Position numbers and translations under genes: made by a program. Source: a virus. Taken from it: a stretch of 27,032 nt of DNA. The notes under the pieces are model-generated. The model saw only the letters and a program-made list of their open reading frames with translations, ran no database searches and had not been told where the DNA came from. Below, piece by piece: positions 9,578-17,728 of the stretch. The stretch lies in IMG/VR virus record IMGVR_UViG_3300035564_000063, positions 1-27,032 of that record. The stretch is one strand, 5' to 3'. The first letter of the stretch is position 1, and every line of letters begins with the position of its first letter.

Positions 9578-11622
9578 CCCTCTCAAAGCCCCTAGTCCTC
9601 GACGCAGATGCGATAAACTCGCCTAATCTGTGTGATCGCTTTGATGAAGACGATCTGAAGCGGATTGGAGTAGAATGTAGGGCTGGTCTTATCCGTGACG
9701 AATACTCGCGAAGTGACTGGATGAAGCGCAACGAGGCGGGTATGGATCTCGCACTACAATCGCAGAAGGAGAAAACCTTCCCCTGGCCAGGCTGTGCGAA
9801 TGTTGCCTTCCCCCTTGTGACCATCGCCGCCATGCAGTTTCACGCGCGCGCCTACCCCGCCATTGTGGGAAGCGGCCAAGTGGTGAAATGCGAGACTTTT
9901 GGCCCTGATCCTGACGGTCAGAAGGGCGCTCGTGCCTCGACTATCTCGAAGTATATGAGTTGGCAACTGCTTTATCAGGATAAATGTTGGGAAGAGCAGG
10001 AAGATAAGTCCATCTTTAACCTCAGTATCGTTGGCACTAACTTCAAAAAGACCTCCTACTCGACAGGGAAGGCCCACAACATCAGCGAATTGGTGCTTGC
10101 GAAGAACCTTGTAGTGGATTATTGGGCGAAATCTGTTGAAAGCTGCCCGCGGAAGACCCACCTGATTCCGTTTTTCCGCAATGAGGTCTACGAAAATGTA
10201 ATGCGGGGTAAGTGGAAGGATATTCTTGAGGAAGCGTGGTATAAAGCTACCCCAAATCCCCGCGAAGATCAGAAACGCGCTGCTCAGGATAAGCGTCAGG
10301 GTGTAAATCCGCCGCCGCCAGACGACACTACGTCCCTCGTTTTCGGCGAACAGCATGTAGATCTCGATCTCGACGACGATGGCTACGCCGAGCCTTACAT
10401 CATCACGTTCGAGCGCGAATCTGGCTCTGTTGTCCGCATAGTTTGCCGCTTTGACGACGAATCCGCCATTGAGCGCGTTGCTGCTGGCGAGCACAAGGGC
10501 AAGACAATCAAGATCAAGCCAGTTGAATACTTCACCAAGCGCACCTTTATCCCATCCCCTGACGGTGGCTTTTATGACATTGGTTTTGGAGTGTTCCTCG
10601 GGCCGCTTAACGAGAGTGTTAACAGTCTTGTCAATATGCTGCTTGACTGTGGAACAATGCAGACTACTGGCGGCGGGTTTCTTGGGCGTGGCGCCAAGAT
10701 TCGTGGAGGCGTCTACACACACGCTCCGTTTGAATGGAAGAGAGTCGATTCGACTGGAGATGATCTCCGCAAGTCGATCTTTCCCCTTCCTGTTCCGCAG
10801 CCCTCCGATGTTCTTTTTCAGCTCCTTTCCTTACTCATCCAGTACGCATCGAGAGTAGCAGGCACTACGGATATTACGGTTGGGGAGAATCCTGGTCAGA
10901 ACACACCGGCGCAAACGACGCAGACTATGGTGGAGATGGGGCAGAAGATCTACACGGCCATCTTTAAGCGGATCTGGCGGGCGAGTAAAGAGGAATTTGA
11001 GAAGCTCTATTTGCTGAATCAAGTCCACGGCTCGGCGGAAATTAAGCAGCTGTTCTCTGGTAAACCGGAGGAGATTGCGCCTGTTGCTGATCCGAACATC
11101 ACTAGTGATTCGATGAAGTTGCAAATCGCTGGCACTATCAAGACGGCGGCGCAAGGGAATCCTGGCTACGACGTGGATGAAGTGGAGCGGCGATTCCTTA
11201 ATGCCTTGCACGTGGAGAATATCGAGAAAGTCTATCCTGGTATGAAGGGCAAGCCGCCGCCGGAAGATCCGAAGATCACGCTGCAAAAGGCGAAGGACGA
11301 AGGTGCTATGCAGCGTATGCAGATGGAACTGCAAAATGATATGCAGAAATTCACCGTCACGCTGCAAGAAGAGCGCGCCCTTAATCAGGCGAAGATCATT
11401 GAGCTGCAAGCGAAGGCGCAGAACGAGTCCGCTAACGCGCAGACAGAGCAAGCTTACGCGCAAGTCGCAATCATCAACGCGGAGATTGGGCGCCTTAAAG
11501 TGATGAGCGATCACTATAATGCGCAGATTGATAAGCTGCTCGCCGCCGCGAAGATTCAGAGTGATCATCATATCGGTATCAAAGGCTTAGAGACAGGACA
11601 GAATGTTAAGGAGGCTGCATGA
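9571..11622 (+). CDS. Portal protein, P22-like class (683 aa)
   Basis: The portal forms the ring at the head vertex through which DNA enters and leaves. The N-terminal region has the typical PWPGCANVAFPLVTIAAMQF and FHARAYPAIV segments, then SIFNLSIVGTNFKKTSYS. Together these characterise large portal proteins of podoviruses. The centre contains GVFLGPLNESVNSLVNMLLD and GENPGQNTPAQTTQTMVEMG. Residues from about 570 to the end are a long charged coiled coil (MQRMQMELQNDMQKFTVTLQ onward), like the extended barrel of P22-type portals. ATG 9571 lacks a clear ribosome site; the family starts near here. The stop overlaps the next ATG. Confidence 0.88.
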   Translation: MLTLSKPLVLDADAINSPNLCDRFDEDDLKRIGVECRAGLIRDEYSRSDWMKRNEAGMDLALQSQKEKTFPWPGCANVAFPLVTIAAMQFHARAYPAIVGSGQVVKCETFGPDPDGQKGARASTISKYMSWQLLYQDKCWEEQEDKSIFNLSIVGTNFKKTSYSTGKAHNISELVLAKNLVVDYWAKSVESCPRKTHLIPFFRNEVYENVMRGKWKDILEEAWYKATPNPREDQKRAAQDKRQGVNPPPPDDTTSLVFGEQHVDLDLDDDGYAEPYIITFERESGSVVRIVCRFDDESAIERVAAGEHKGKTIKIKPVEYFTKRTFIPSPDGGFYDIGFGVFLGPLNESVNSLVNMLLDCGTMQTTGGGFLGRGAKIRGGVYTHAPFEWKRVDSTGDDLRKSIFPLPVPQPSDVLFQLLSLLIQYASRVAGTTDITVGENPGQNTPAQTTQTMVEMGQKIYTAIFKRIWRASKEEFEKLYLLNQVHGSAEIKQLFSGKPEEIAPVADPNITSDSMKLQIAGTIKTAAQGNPGYDVDEVERRFLNALHVENIEKVYPGMKGKPPPEDPKITLQKAKDEGAMQRMQMELQNDMQKFTVTLQEERALNQAKIIELQAKAQNESANAQTEQAYAQVAIINAEIGRLKVMSDHYNAQIDKLLAAAKIQSDHHIGIKGLETGQNVKEAA

Positions 11623-11909
11623 GTCGCGCTATTACCGAGACAGAATTCAATGATTGGAAGCTGCATCCAGTCACAATCGCTGTGATGGAAGTCCTTGCAG
11701 CGCGGAGAGAGGAACTCCGCCAGTTATGGGAAGGCGGCTCCTTCACCGACTATGATACAGCAACAACTGCCCTTGTTAATGTAGGTAACATAGGCACGTG
11801 CCGAGGCCTTGCCTTCGTCATGGAACTGACCTACGAGCAATACATAGGAGAGATAGATGATGAAAAACCAATCGGGCCTGAAACCCCTGGGGGTAGCGGT
11901 GCTCATTAA
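11619..11909 (+). CDS. Small portal-associated hypothetical protein (96 aa)
   Basis: Start overlaps the portal stop (ATGA). The product (MSRAITETEFNDWKLHPVTI, then AVMEVLAARREELRQLWEGG) has the W-x-x-HPVT and ELRQLWEGG pattern of small proteins that often follow the portal gene in this kind of phage. It is helical in its first half and ends in a flexible Gly/Pro tail. Its last 53 bases overlap the start of the GroES-like gene in another frame. A role in head assembly is inferred from position only. Confidence 0.75.
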   Translation: MSRAITETEFNDWKLHPVTIAVMEVLAARREELRQLWEGGSFTDYDTATTALVNVGNIGTCRGLAFVMELTYEQYIGEIDDEKPIGPETPGGSGAH

Positions 11910-12228
11910 GGCTTATGAACCAGAGCGTAAGGGCGGGCAGATTGTCCTTCCTGACGCCGTTGCCAGCAAAATGTCTATGGTAGACCAGCGCGCAACGGTT
12001 ATTGCTATCGGCCCTGTTGCGTGGAAAGATGAAGGTTACTGGAAGCCTTTATTTTTTGGACTGTTTCGTCGGTGGAAACAAGTAGACCGAGCAAAGGTAG
12101 GAGACAAAGTACTGGTTACGAAGTATGCAGGTTTTATGGCCGGCGAGAGCATTTCAGCTGATAGTCAGCAATATCGCCTTGTAAATGACAGGGACATTTT
12201 CTGTGCTATTGAAGGAGAGCAAGCATGA
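11857..12228 (+). CDS. GroES-like co-chaperonin (123 aa)
   Basis: The product follows the Cpn10 pattern. KPLGVAVLIKAYEPE is the first strand pair. GGQIVLPDAVASKMSM matches the mobile loop that contacts GroEL. RATVIAIG, then KVGDKVLVTKYAG, and a C-terminal YRLVNDRDIFCAIEGE are the remaining barrel strands. In GroES the equivalent order is GGIVL, GEVLAVG, KVGD and YLIMSESDILAIVE. An insertion with aromatic residues (GYWKPLFFGLFRRWKQ) replaces the usual roof loop. Phage GroES-like proteins, such as T4 gp31, pair with host GroEL to fold the capsid protein, and the location before scaffold and capsid genes fits. ATG 11857 has GGAGAG upstream. No GroEL is in the window. Confidence 0.85.
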   Translation: MMKNQSGLKPLGVAVLIKAYEPERKGGQIVLPDAVASKMSMVDQRATVIAIGPVAWKDEGYWKPLFFGLFRRWKQVDRAKVGDKVLVTKYAGFMAGESISADSQQYRLVNDRDIFCAIEGEQA

Positions 12229-13088
12229 CCGATGAAGTGTTGATTGAATCTGCCGCCGACGAGGCGACGCAAAAGCAGGCAGAGCAAGATGGCTGGATTC
12301 CGCCGTCGCGTTATAAGGGCGCTGCGGAGGACTTCGTAGACGCGGAGGAATTTATCAAGCGTGGTGAGACTGTTCTTCCGATTGTGAAGAAGAAGCTGGA
12401 GTCCACCCGCGCAGAGCTCGCCGCCGTCAATGCTCGCGCAACTGCGACCGAACAGGCACTTGCGAAAGCAACTGCGGCCATCGCCGAGATTAATGAGCGC
12501 CACACTGTCGCAACGCAGCGCGCAGTGGAGGCGGCGAAACGAGAAGTTAAAGCGCAGCTGGAACAAGCCAGCGCAGCCGGCGATCACGCCGCTGTTGCCG
12601 AGCTGACGCAGCAGATGGTTGATCTGAAGGATGCAGTGGGCGAAGCGAAGGTGGAGACTAAGGAGGTAAAGAAAGAACCTCCCGCCTTCGTCCCCACTCC
12701 CGACATGATAGCGTGGAACGCGGAGAATCCTTGGTTTGGAACAGATCGTCGTAAGACCGCCTTTATGCTTGGCATTGCAGAGGATATGCGAGTCGCCGGC
12801 GATAAGCGCATCGGCCGCGAGTTCTTTGACGCCGCCCTTGAGGAGATGAATACTGCTCTTGGTGTGACGAAGCGTCAAACTGTGGACAAGACAGAGAGTG
12901 GCGGTCGTGGCGGCTCGGCGAACGAGGTACGGACTGGCGGCGGCAAGAAAGGGTTTGCCTCGCTGCCCGCGGAGGCGAAGGCTGCTTGTGTCGCCGATGA
13001 GCGCCAGTTTGTTGGCCCTGACAAGAAGTACAAGACTGCCGCTGAGTGGCACAGCAAGTACGCCGACCTTTACTTTTCAATGGAGTAA
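12225..13088 (+). CDS. Scaffolding protein (287 aa)
   Basis: Position between portal and capsid genes and composition both indicate the internal scaffold of the procapsid. Residues 18-35 have the EQDGWIPPSRYKGAAEDF pattern typical of phage scaffolds. Residues 50-145 are a long Ala/Glu/Lys-rich coiled coil (KKKLESTRAELAAVNARATA onward). A helical region follows near 155-215, and the C-terminal part (KKGFASLPAEAKAACVADER, then YKTAAEWHSKYADLYF) is probably the capsid-binding end. The start overlaps the GroES-like stop (ATGA). It should be absent from mature virions. Confidence 0.82.
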   Translation: MTDEVLIESAADEATQKQAEQDGWIPPSRYKGAAEDFVDAEEFIKRGETVLPIVKKKLESTRAELAAVNARATATEQALAKATAAIAEINERHTVATQRAVEAAKREVKAQLEQASAAGDHAAVAELTQQMVDLKDAVGEAKVETKEVKKEPPAFVPTPDMIAWNAENPWFGTDRRKTAFMLGIAEDMRVAGDKRIGREFFDAALEEMNTALGVTKRQTVDKTESGGRGGSANEVRTGGGKKGFASLPAEAKAACVADERQFVGPDKKYKTAAEWHSKYADLYFSME

Positions 13089-13091
13089 GCT

Positions 13092-13619
13092 ATGCAAACC
13101 ATAAATCCCGCGAACAAAGATGCAAAGGTTGCCGCCGAACGCAAGCGTATTCCTATGTCCGTTCCGGTGCAACAGCTCGAAGCACCGGAACTGCCTGGGT
13201 ATCACTTGCACTGGTTCAACGGCACAAAGGAACGAATCCAGCGCGCCATTGACGGCGGCTACGAGTTTGTCCACGAACGCGATATGAAGTTGAATCCAGT
13301 AGGTCTTGGAAGTGTTTCAACCCACTCGGGTAACACCGACATGGGAAGCCAAGTTAGTAGGGTTGCAGGTCAGGAGCTAGATGTAGACGGTCAACCAGTT
13401 CGCATGATCCTTATGAAGATCAAGCAAGAATGGTATGACGAGGATCAGAAACTGGTTGCGGATAGGAATCAGCAAGTGGCAAACGCATTGACAGGCGGAG
13501 CGCTTGGGGATGGAAGCAATCCTGGCGACACCAGTCATAAGTATGTCGATAAAGCAAAAACGTCAATTCCTGACATGTTCAACCCAAACAAGAAACGCAA
13601 GGTCGTTTCTACTAACTAA
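13092..13619 (+). CDS. Hypothetical head-region protein (175 aa)
   Basis: Starts three bases after the scaffold stop. The product contains MSVPVQQLEAPELPGYHLHW, then FNGTKERIQRAIDGGYEFVH and later VRMILMKIKQEWYDEDQKLV. The PGYHLHWFNG/RIQRAIDGGYEFV signature belongs, as I recall, to a protein found next to scaffold and capsid genes in related phages, with unknown role. The charged, Lys-rich C-terminus (NPNKKRKVVSTN) is probably flexible. No membrane or catalytic motif. Head assembly or a minor head protein is inferred from context. Confidence 0.75.
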   Translation: MQTINPANKDAKVAAERKRIPMSVPVQQLEAPELPGYHLHWFNGTKERIQRAIDGGYEFVHERDMKLNPVGLGSVSTHSGNTDMGSQVSRVAGQELDVDGQPVRMILMKIKQEWYDEDQKLVADRNQQVANALTGGALGDGSNPGDTSHKYVDKAKTSIPDMFNPNKKRKVVSTN

Positions 13620-13630
13620 CGGAGATTCTA

Positions 13631-14269
13631 ATGGCTAATGCAAATCGGCCCTCGGGATTTACTCCGGTTTATAGCTTGTCGAACAGCTCGATGGCGGGGC
13701 AGGTACGAACCTACTCCATCGCCGCGAGCTACGCGACTGCGCTATACATCGGTGATCCCTGCATCTCTAGCGGCACTTCGGATGCCTTCGGTATCCAAGG
13801 TATTGCTATCGGCGCAACAACGGGCGCTCTTCGCGGCGTAATTGTCGGCCTCTATAACAGTGGCTCGACGAGTGGCGTTCCTGGCGGCCTGACTGTCGGT
13901 AACATCAACAATCCGAATCTGACCTATCGTCCTGCCGCCGACCCAAACGTCTGGTATGCAGATGTGTGTGACGATCCGAATATGCTCTTTATGATTCAGG
14001 AGCATGCAAACGGAACGCAGCTGACGGCGGCTGAAGTCGGCCTGAATCAGATTGGGTATAGTGGCACGGCTGGTAATGGCTATCTGTCGGGCTGGCAACT
14101 TGCCTCCACGACGGACGCTACTGCGGCTACAACGGCAACCCTGCAGCTTCGCCTTATGGGTCTTGCGCAGATGCCTGGAGCTACAAACGTTTTTGGTGCC
14201 AACGCAAAGTGGTTGGTTAAGATCAATGTCCACGAGCTCGGTACTGGTACCGGCGCGGCTGGCGTATAA
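13631..14269 (+). CDS. Probable head decoration / minor capsid protein (212 aa)
   Basis: GGAGATTCTA precedes ATG 13631. The start MANANRPSGFTPVYSLSNSS and internal segments ALYIGDPCISSGTSDAFGIQ, NLTYRPAADPNVWYADVCDD and MLFMIQEHANGT match a recurring phage head protein that lies directly before the capsid gene in podoviruses of this type. It is beta-rich, Gly/Thr/Ala-rich and lacks a membrane segment, as expected for a capsid-surface protein. Coding usage and strong ribosome site suggest high expression. Decoration is inferred from position. Confidence 0.75.
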   Translation: MANANRPSGFTPVYSLSNSSMAGQVRTYSIAASYATALYIGDPCISSGTSDAFGIQGIAIGATTGALRGVIVGLYNSGSTSGVPGGLTVGNINNPNLTYRPAADPNVWYADVCDDPNMLFMIQEHANGTQLTAAEVGLNQIGYSGTAGNGYLSGWQLASTTDATAATTATLQLRLMGLAQMPGATNVFGANAKWLVKINVHELGTGTGAAGV

Positions 14270-14281
14270 AGGAGAACGATT

Positions 14282-15202
14282 ATGGCCGGCGGCGTAATTA
14301 CCACTGGAAGCCACCCAAAGCTATTGTGGCCTGGCGTGTATACGACTTGGGGGCAGGTTTACGATGCCCACGAGAAAGAGTACACAGATCTGTATGAAAT
14401 AAAATACTCCGAGAAAGCGTATGAGCAAGGGGTGCAAGTAACGCCCTTTGGCCTCGCCCCCGTCAAAAACCAAGGCGCTTCCGTTTCGTATGACGGTGAA
14501 GTGCAAGGTGTTGTCAACACGTATCAGCATGTTGCTTATGCGCTTGGCTACATTGTCACGTTTGAAGAGCTGCGCGACAACCAATACAAGGAAGTCGCAA
14601 CGCGGCGTGCACAGGCAAATGCGTTCTCCATGCAACAGACGGTGGAAAATGTAGGCGCCTTCCTGTACAACAATGCATTCAGCACGACGTACTTCACCAC
14701 TGGTGATGGCGCCGCGCTGTGCTCGACGAGCCACGTAAATGCAACGGGCGGTACGTTCAGCAACGCGCTCGCGACGCCGGCGGATCTTAGTGAGTCGTCC
14801 CTTGAAGACTTGACCATCCAGATCATGGGTGCTCAGAACGACACGGGCTTGCTCATCAATGTGATGCCGCAGTCGTTGCACGTTTCACGTAATGAGTGGT
14901 ACAACGCGAATCGTATCCTTCAGTCGGTGTTGCAGTCTAATACTGCGAACAACAACATCAACGTGCTGAAGGCGACAAATGTGTTCCCGAAAGGGATCAA
15001 GATGAATCACTATTTCACCTCGGCGCACCCGTGGTTCATTCGCACTAACGCTCCGGAAGGCATGACGCTCTTTTGGAGAGACGAGCCGATGTTTGACCAG
15101 GATAATGATTTCGATACCAAAAACGCCAAGGCTGCTTCGTATATGCGCCTCAGCGTGGGCTGCACTGAGCCCCGTGGTATTTATGGGTCGAACGGGCCTT
15201 GA
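14282..15202 (+). CDS. Major capsid protein (306 aa)
   Basis: AAAGGAGAACGATT before ATG 14282 is one of the best ribosome sites in the window. The protein shows the layout of the Mu gpT-like capsid group with the HK97 fold. An N-terminal helix region (GQVYDAHEKEYTDLYEIKYS) is followed by GYIVTFEELRDNQYKEVATR, the GDGAALCSTSHVN segment (equivalent to the conserved DG-LF-x-x-H of the group), LLINVMPQSLHVSRNEWYNA and a C-terminal MRLSVGCTEPRGIYGSNG. No N-terminal delta-domain is visible, consistent with the separate scaffold. It builds the icosahedral head. Confidence 0.88.
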   Translation: MAGGVITTGSHPKLLWPGVYTTWGQVYDAHEKEYTDLYEIKYSEKAYEQGVQVTPFGLAPVKNQGASVSYDGEVQGVVNTYQHVAYALGYIVTFEELRDNQYKEVATRRAQANAFSMQQTVENVGAFLYNNAFSTTYFTTGDGAALCSTSHVNATGGTFSNALATPADLSESSLEDLTIQIMGAQNDTGLLINVMPQSLHVSRNEWYNANRILQSVLQSNTANNNINVLKATNVFPKGIKMNHYFTSAHPWFIRTNAPEGMTLFWRDEPMFDQDNDFDTKNAKAASYMRLSVGCTEPRGIYGSNGP

Positions 15203-15224
15203 TAGTTAGTTAGACTGCTTGTCA

Positions 15225-15258
15225 TGTGCGCCCGTTATCCCGTGATAATTGGCGCACA
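15225..15258 (+). other. Compound stem-loop after the capsid gene, copy 2
   Basis: TGTGCGCC (15225-15232) pairs perfectly with GGCGCACA (15251-15258). Inside, GTTATC (15234-15239) pairs with GATAAT (15244-15249) around CCGT, one pair being G-T. No T-run follows, so it is more like a processing or stabilising hairpin than an intrinsic terminator. A 30-codon frame starting at ATG 15224 covers it but has no ribosome site. Confidence 0.55.
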
Positions 15259-15298
15259 GAACAAGAAGTTTAGCCAGCCCTACGAGCTAGCAAGAGTG

Positions 15299-15315
15299 TA
15301 CCGGCACATCCGGTA
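15299..15315 (+). other. Second hairpin in the post-capsid gap
   Basis: TACCGG (15299-15304) and CCGGTA (15310-15315) form a perfect 6-bp stem with a CACAT loop. It lies 45 bases before the start of the next gene. With the preceding stem-loop it makes 15203-15360 the only structured gap within the virion operon. Confidence 0.45.
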
Positions 15316-15360
15316 AGGCAATACTTGGTGGACTTGTCCATCACACTTAGGAGATTCTTA

Positions 15361-16563
15361 ATGAATCCTATTGGTAGTTTCACTAATTTTCCGCAAGGAT
15401 TCGCAAACGGCTTGTCCGTTCGCGGCATGCCTTTGCTGCAGACGCAGCCAGGGCAAGTATTCTTTGTGGATAACGGGCCGCAAGTCCTGAACCCTAGTCA
15501 AAAGGCTGGCAGTGATGGGAACAGGGGAACGTATCTTGATCCCTTCGCTACGATCAATTATGCGGTGAATACAGCTTGCTCGCCTGGCCGCGGTGACATT
15601 GTTGTAGTAATGCCTGGGCATGCTGAGACCATTTCGGCGGCTACGACGTTGCTGCTCCAGACAAGTGGTGTGGCGATTGTCGGGCTGGGAGCCGGCGTTC
15701 AGCGGCCTACACTTACTTTCTCTACTGCCGCCGCCGCGAATATTCCTGTTGCTGGTAACGGAATTTCGATTCAGAACATTTTGTTCATCGGTAACTTCCT
15801 CAGTGTAACCTCGGTCTTCACGGCTGTTTCCTCGTCCTTTACCGGCGTTATCGCTAGCGGCGTGCTGACAGCCAGCGCAGTTACGGGCACGATCTACCCA
15901 GGTGCTACGATCTCAACGGGGACTGGTGTTCCTGTGGGGACGGTAATCCTAGCTCAACTGACTGGAGCGACGGTCGGCGGCGCGGGTACTTACTCTGTAA
16001 GTACGCAGACAACCGTCGCTTCCGCCAGCATGGGAACGGGATCACAGGACTTTGCAGTTGATAACTGTGAGTTCCGTGATAACAGCAGTGTACTTGGTTT
16101 CTTGACACTCTTCACTACCAGCGCAACCGCGAATGATGCAGACGGCTTTTCCTTCACTCGCAATACGTGGTGGAGTCAAAGTACTGTCTCGGTTACCTGT
16201 GCTCTTATTACTACTGTAGCGCAGGCTCGCTGGAACATCAGCGATAACGTAATGGTATCTCCGACGACGGCGGGAACGGAAGGCCCAATCTGCCTTGCAA
16301 CAGGTAGTGGCAACATGACATTCTTCACTATGGCAAGAAATCGCTTTCAGCGGTTGATGGTTAGTACGTCACTTCCAAGCGCAGTTAGCACTTCCGGCAC
16401 GGCGTGGAGTGGTCACGCCTACGATAACTACGTAGGAACGGGCCTTTCCGGCGGCACCGGCATCTGGATCAGCACTGGCACAAAGCTGGCCTTCACTAAC
16501 AACTACAGCATGATTACTCGAGCCGCCGACAAGTCAGCAATCATCAACCCTGTTGCCGTCTAA
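15361..16563 (+). CDS. Probable beta-helix virion protein with inserted module (400 aa)
   Basis: ATG 15361 has AGGAGA nine bases upstream and is preferred to a GTG at 15325. After an N-terminal segment the protein shows parallel beta-helix features: GTYLDPFATINYAVNTAC with GRGDIVVVMPGHAETISAAT, then GVAIVGLGAGVQRPTLTFST, SIQNILFIGNFLSVTS and FAVDNCEFRDNSSVLGF. About 65 residues (roughly 160-224, FTGVIASGVLTASAVTGTIY onward) interrupt the helix between rungs. They look like the widespread Gly/Thr-rich FTG-x-I module found in many phage surface proteins. Head fibre or minor capsid function is inferred from its place after the capsid gene. Confidence 0.7.
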   Translation: MNPIGSFTNFPQGFANGLSVRGMPLLQTQPGQVFFVDNGPQVLNPSQKAGSDGNRGTYLDPFATINYAVNTACSPGRGDIVVVMPGHAETISAATTLLLQTSGVAIVGLGAGVQRPTLTFSTAAAANIPVAGNGISIQNILFIGNFLSVTSVFTAVSSSFTGVIASGVLTASAVTGTIYPGATISTGTGVPVGTVILAQLTGATVGGAGTYSVSTQTTVASASMGTGSQDFAVDNCEFRDNSSVLGFLTLFTTSATANDADGFSFTRNTWWSQSTVSVTCALITTVAQARWNISDNVMVSPTTAGTEGPICLATGSGNMTFFTMARNRFQRLMVSTSLPSAVSTSGTAWSGHAYDNYVGTGLSGGTGIWISTGTKLAFTNNYSMITRAADKSAIINPVAV

Positions 16564-16585
16564 TATTTCTTAAAAGGAAACGCAC

Positions 16586-17281
16586 ATGTCTACTGGTCAA
16601 GCTAATACCAACATCTCCCTCACCCCAAGCAGCAAGGTTGTCAGCATCTTTGCTGGTGACTACGCAGCAGCTGATGAGGGTTCCTTTTTCACCACCTTCC
16701 TCGCGGCTACTGCGAATACTGCAGTTGCCGTAACGACGCAAGCGCTAGCTACTACTAGTCCGGTCTTTGTACTGTTTAACGGTAACGCGCCTGGCGGTAA
16801 CAATATCTACATGCGGTACTTGAAGTTCCGCATCACCGTTGCGCAGACTGCTCTTACTACCGTAGAGCAAGTTGGCGTTATTAACGCGACGAGTGGCGCA
16901 CAGACGACTGCCGGCACTGCGATGGCGGCGCCTGTCAACGTAAACGGATCTTCGAATACGTTGTCAAAGGCTCTTACGTGGGGCGGCGTTAACGTGATGG
17001 CAACTCCTGGTACCAATGCTCGTATTGTGCACTCAGGCCCTGTTGTTGGCATCATCCCGATCGTTTTGGACTCGTGGCATTTCTACTATGGTGATCCGGT
17101 CGGTTACGGCGCTAACCAAGAAGCCGCGACTACGACGAAGATTGTCACGTTGCCCTTGCCGCCAGTCATTGTTGCCCCGCAACAGTGGTATTCCTTTGGC
17201 GTTTGGGGTGCGAGCATGGCGGCTACGGCGGCTACGTACAAGATGGACGTTGGCTTCATTGAGCGCCCGAGCGGTCAATAA
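16586..17281 (+). CDS. Probable virion structural protein (231 aa)
   Basis: AAAGGAAACGCAC precedes ATG 16586. The product is rich in Ala, Thr, Val and Gly and is beta-prone throughout (SPVFVLFNGNAPGGNNIYMR, HSGPVVGIIPIVLDSWHFYY). It has few charged residues, no Cys, and ends with KMDVGFIERPSGQ. This is the composition of a virion surface or head protein. It is transcribed with the capsid and beta-helix genes. No specific family is assigned. Confidence 0.7.
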   Translation: MSTGQANTNISLTPSSKVVSIFAGDYAAADEGSFFTTFLAATANTAVAVTTQALATTSPVFVLFNGNAPGGNNIYMRYLKFRITVAQTALTTVEQVGVINATSGAQTTAGTAMAAPVNVNGSSNTLSKALTWGGVNVMATPGTNARIVHSGPVVGIIPIVLDSWHFYYGDPVGYGANQEAATTTKIVTLPLPPVIVAPQQWYSFGVWGASMAATAATYKMDVGFIERPSGQ

Positions 17282-17308
17282 CCTCACTTACCAGAAGAGG
17301 ACAAAAGG

Positions 17309-17728
17309 ATGGCCAACCAAGTCGATGCAAGAATCCTCGAGGAAGGCCACCGCAATGCTACTGTGCGTATAACGGCGTTTATGGACACTTCAGACGTGTC
17401 CTTAACGCCGGCTTTTGCGGTGACTAGTTTCGTAGCGAATGATCCGAATCAGTCAAAGTTGCTTGGCTTTCGGGTGGACTGGCTGCAGTATGCGGTTGAT
17501 CCGGATATTGTAGTAAGATTGTATTGGAACGCAGCTGCACCACAACTTATAGCTACTCTTGCTGATTCAAACGATCTTATCTTCAAGAAAGGTAGTGGCC
17601 TCTTGCCTGCGAACATGCTTGCCGCCGGCTTCGATGGTTCGATTAACTGCAGTACAGCAGGCTATTCCGCCGGCGCAAACACCGGCTTTACTTGTATTAT
17701 GACCCTCACGAAGCTGTATCAACTATGA
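17309..17728 (+). CDS. Probable virion-associated protein (139 aa)
   Basis: GAAGAGGACAAAAGG precedes ATG 17309. The product begins MANQVDARILEEGHRNATVR and continues with ITAFMDTSDVSLTPAF, then GFRVDWLQYAVDPDIVVRLY and TLADSNDLIFKKGSGLLP. This resembles a recurring protein found between capsid and gp4-like genes in P22-like podoviruses, probably in the head or neck. It is beta-rich, with two Cys near the end (NCSTAGY, FTCIM). The stop overlaps the next start (ATGA), linking it to the head-completion genes. Confidence 0.72.
   Translation: MANQVDARILEEGHRNATVRITAFMDTSDVSLTPAFAVTSFVANDPNQSKLLGFRVDWLQYAVDPDIVVRLYWNAAAPQLIATLADSNDLIFKKGSGLLPANMLAAGFDGSINCSTAGYSAGANTGFTCIMTLTKLYQL

Noticed and set aside
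9754-10722. Leftward frame of 322 codons opposite the portal gene
   Set aside because: Shadow of the portal codons; the portal has clear family signatures and this frame has none.
12165-13052. Leftward frame of 295 codons opposite the scaffold gene
   Set aside because: Shadow caused by the biased Ala/Glu codons of the scaffold gene; Leu/Cys/Arg-rich antisense composition and no ribosome site.
15224-15316. 30-codon frame after the capsid gene starting MCARYPVIIG
   Set aside because: No ribosome site; it resembles the MCARY start seen at 5719, but the shared bases are better explained by a conserved stem-loop. The similarity to the MCGRY start of SRAP-type peptidases is too short to mean anything.
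15203-15360. tRNA or other known RNA gene in the post-capsid gap
   Set aside because: Two hairpins exist, but no acceptor stem, anticodon arm or T-loop pattern can be assembled.
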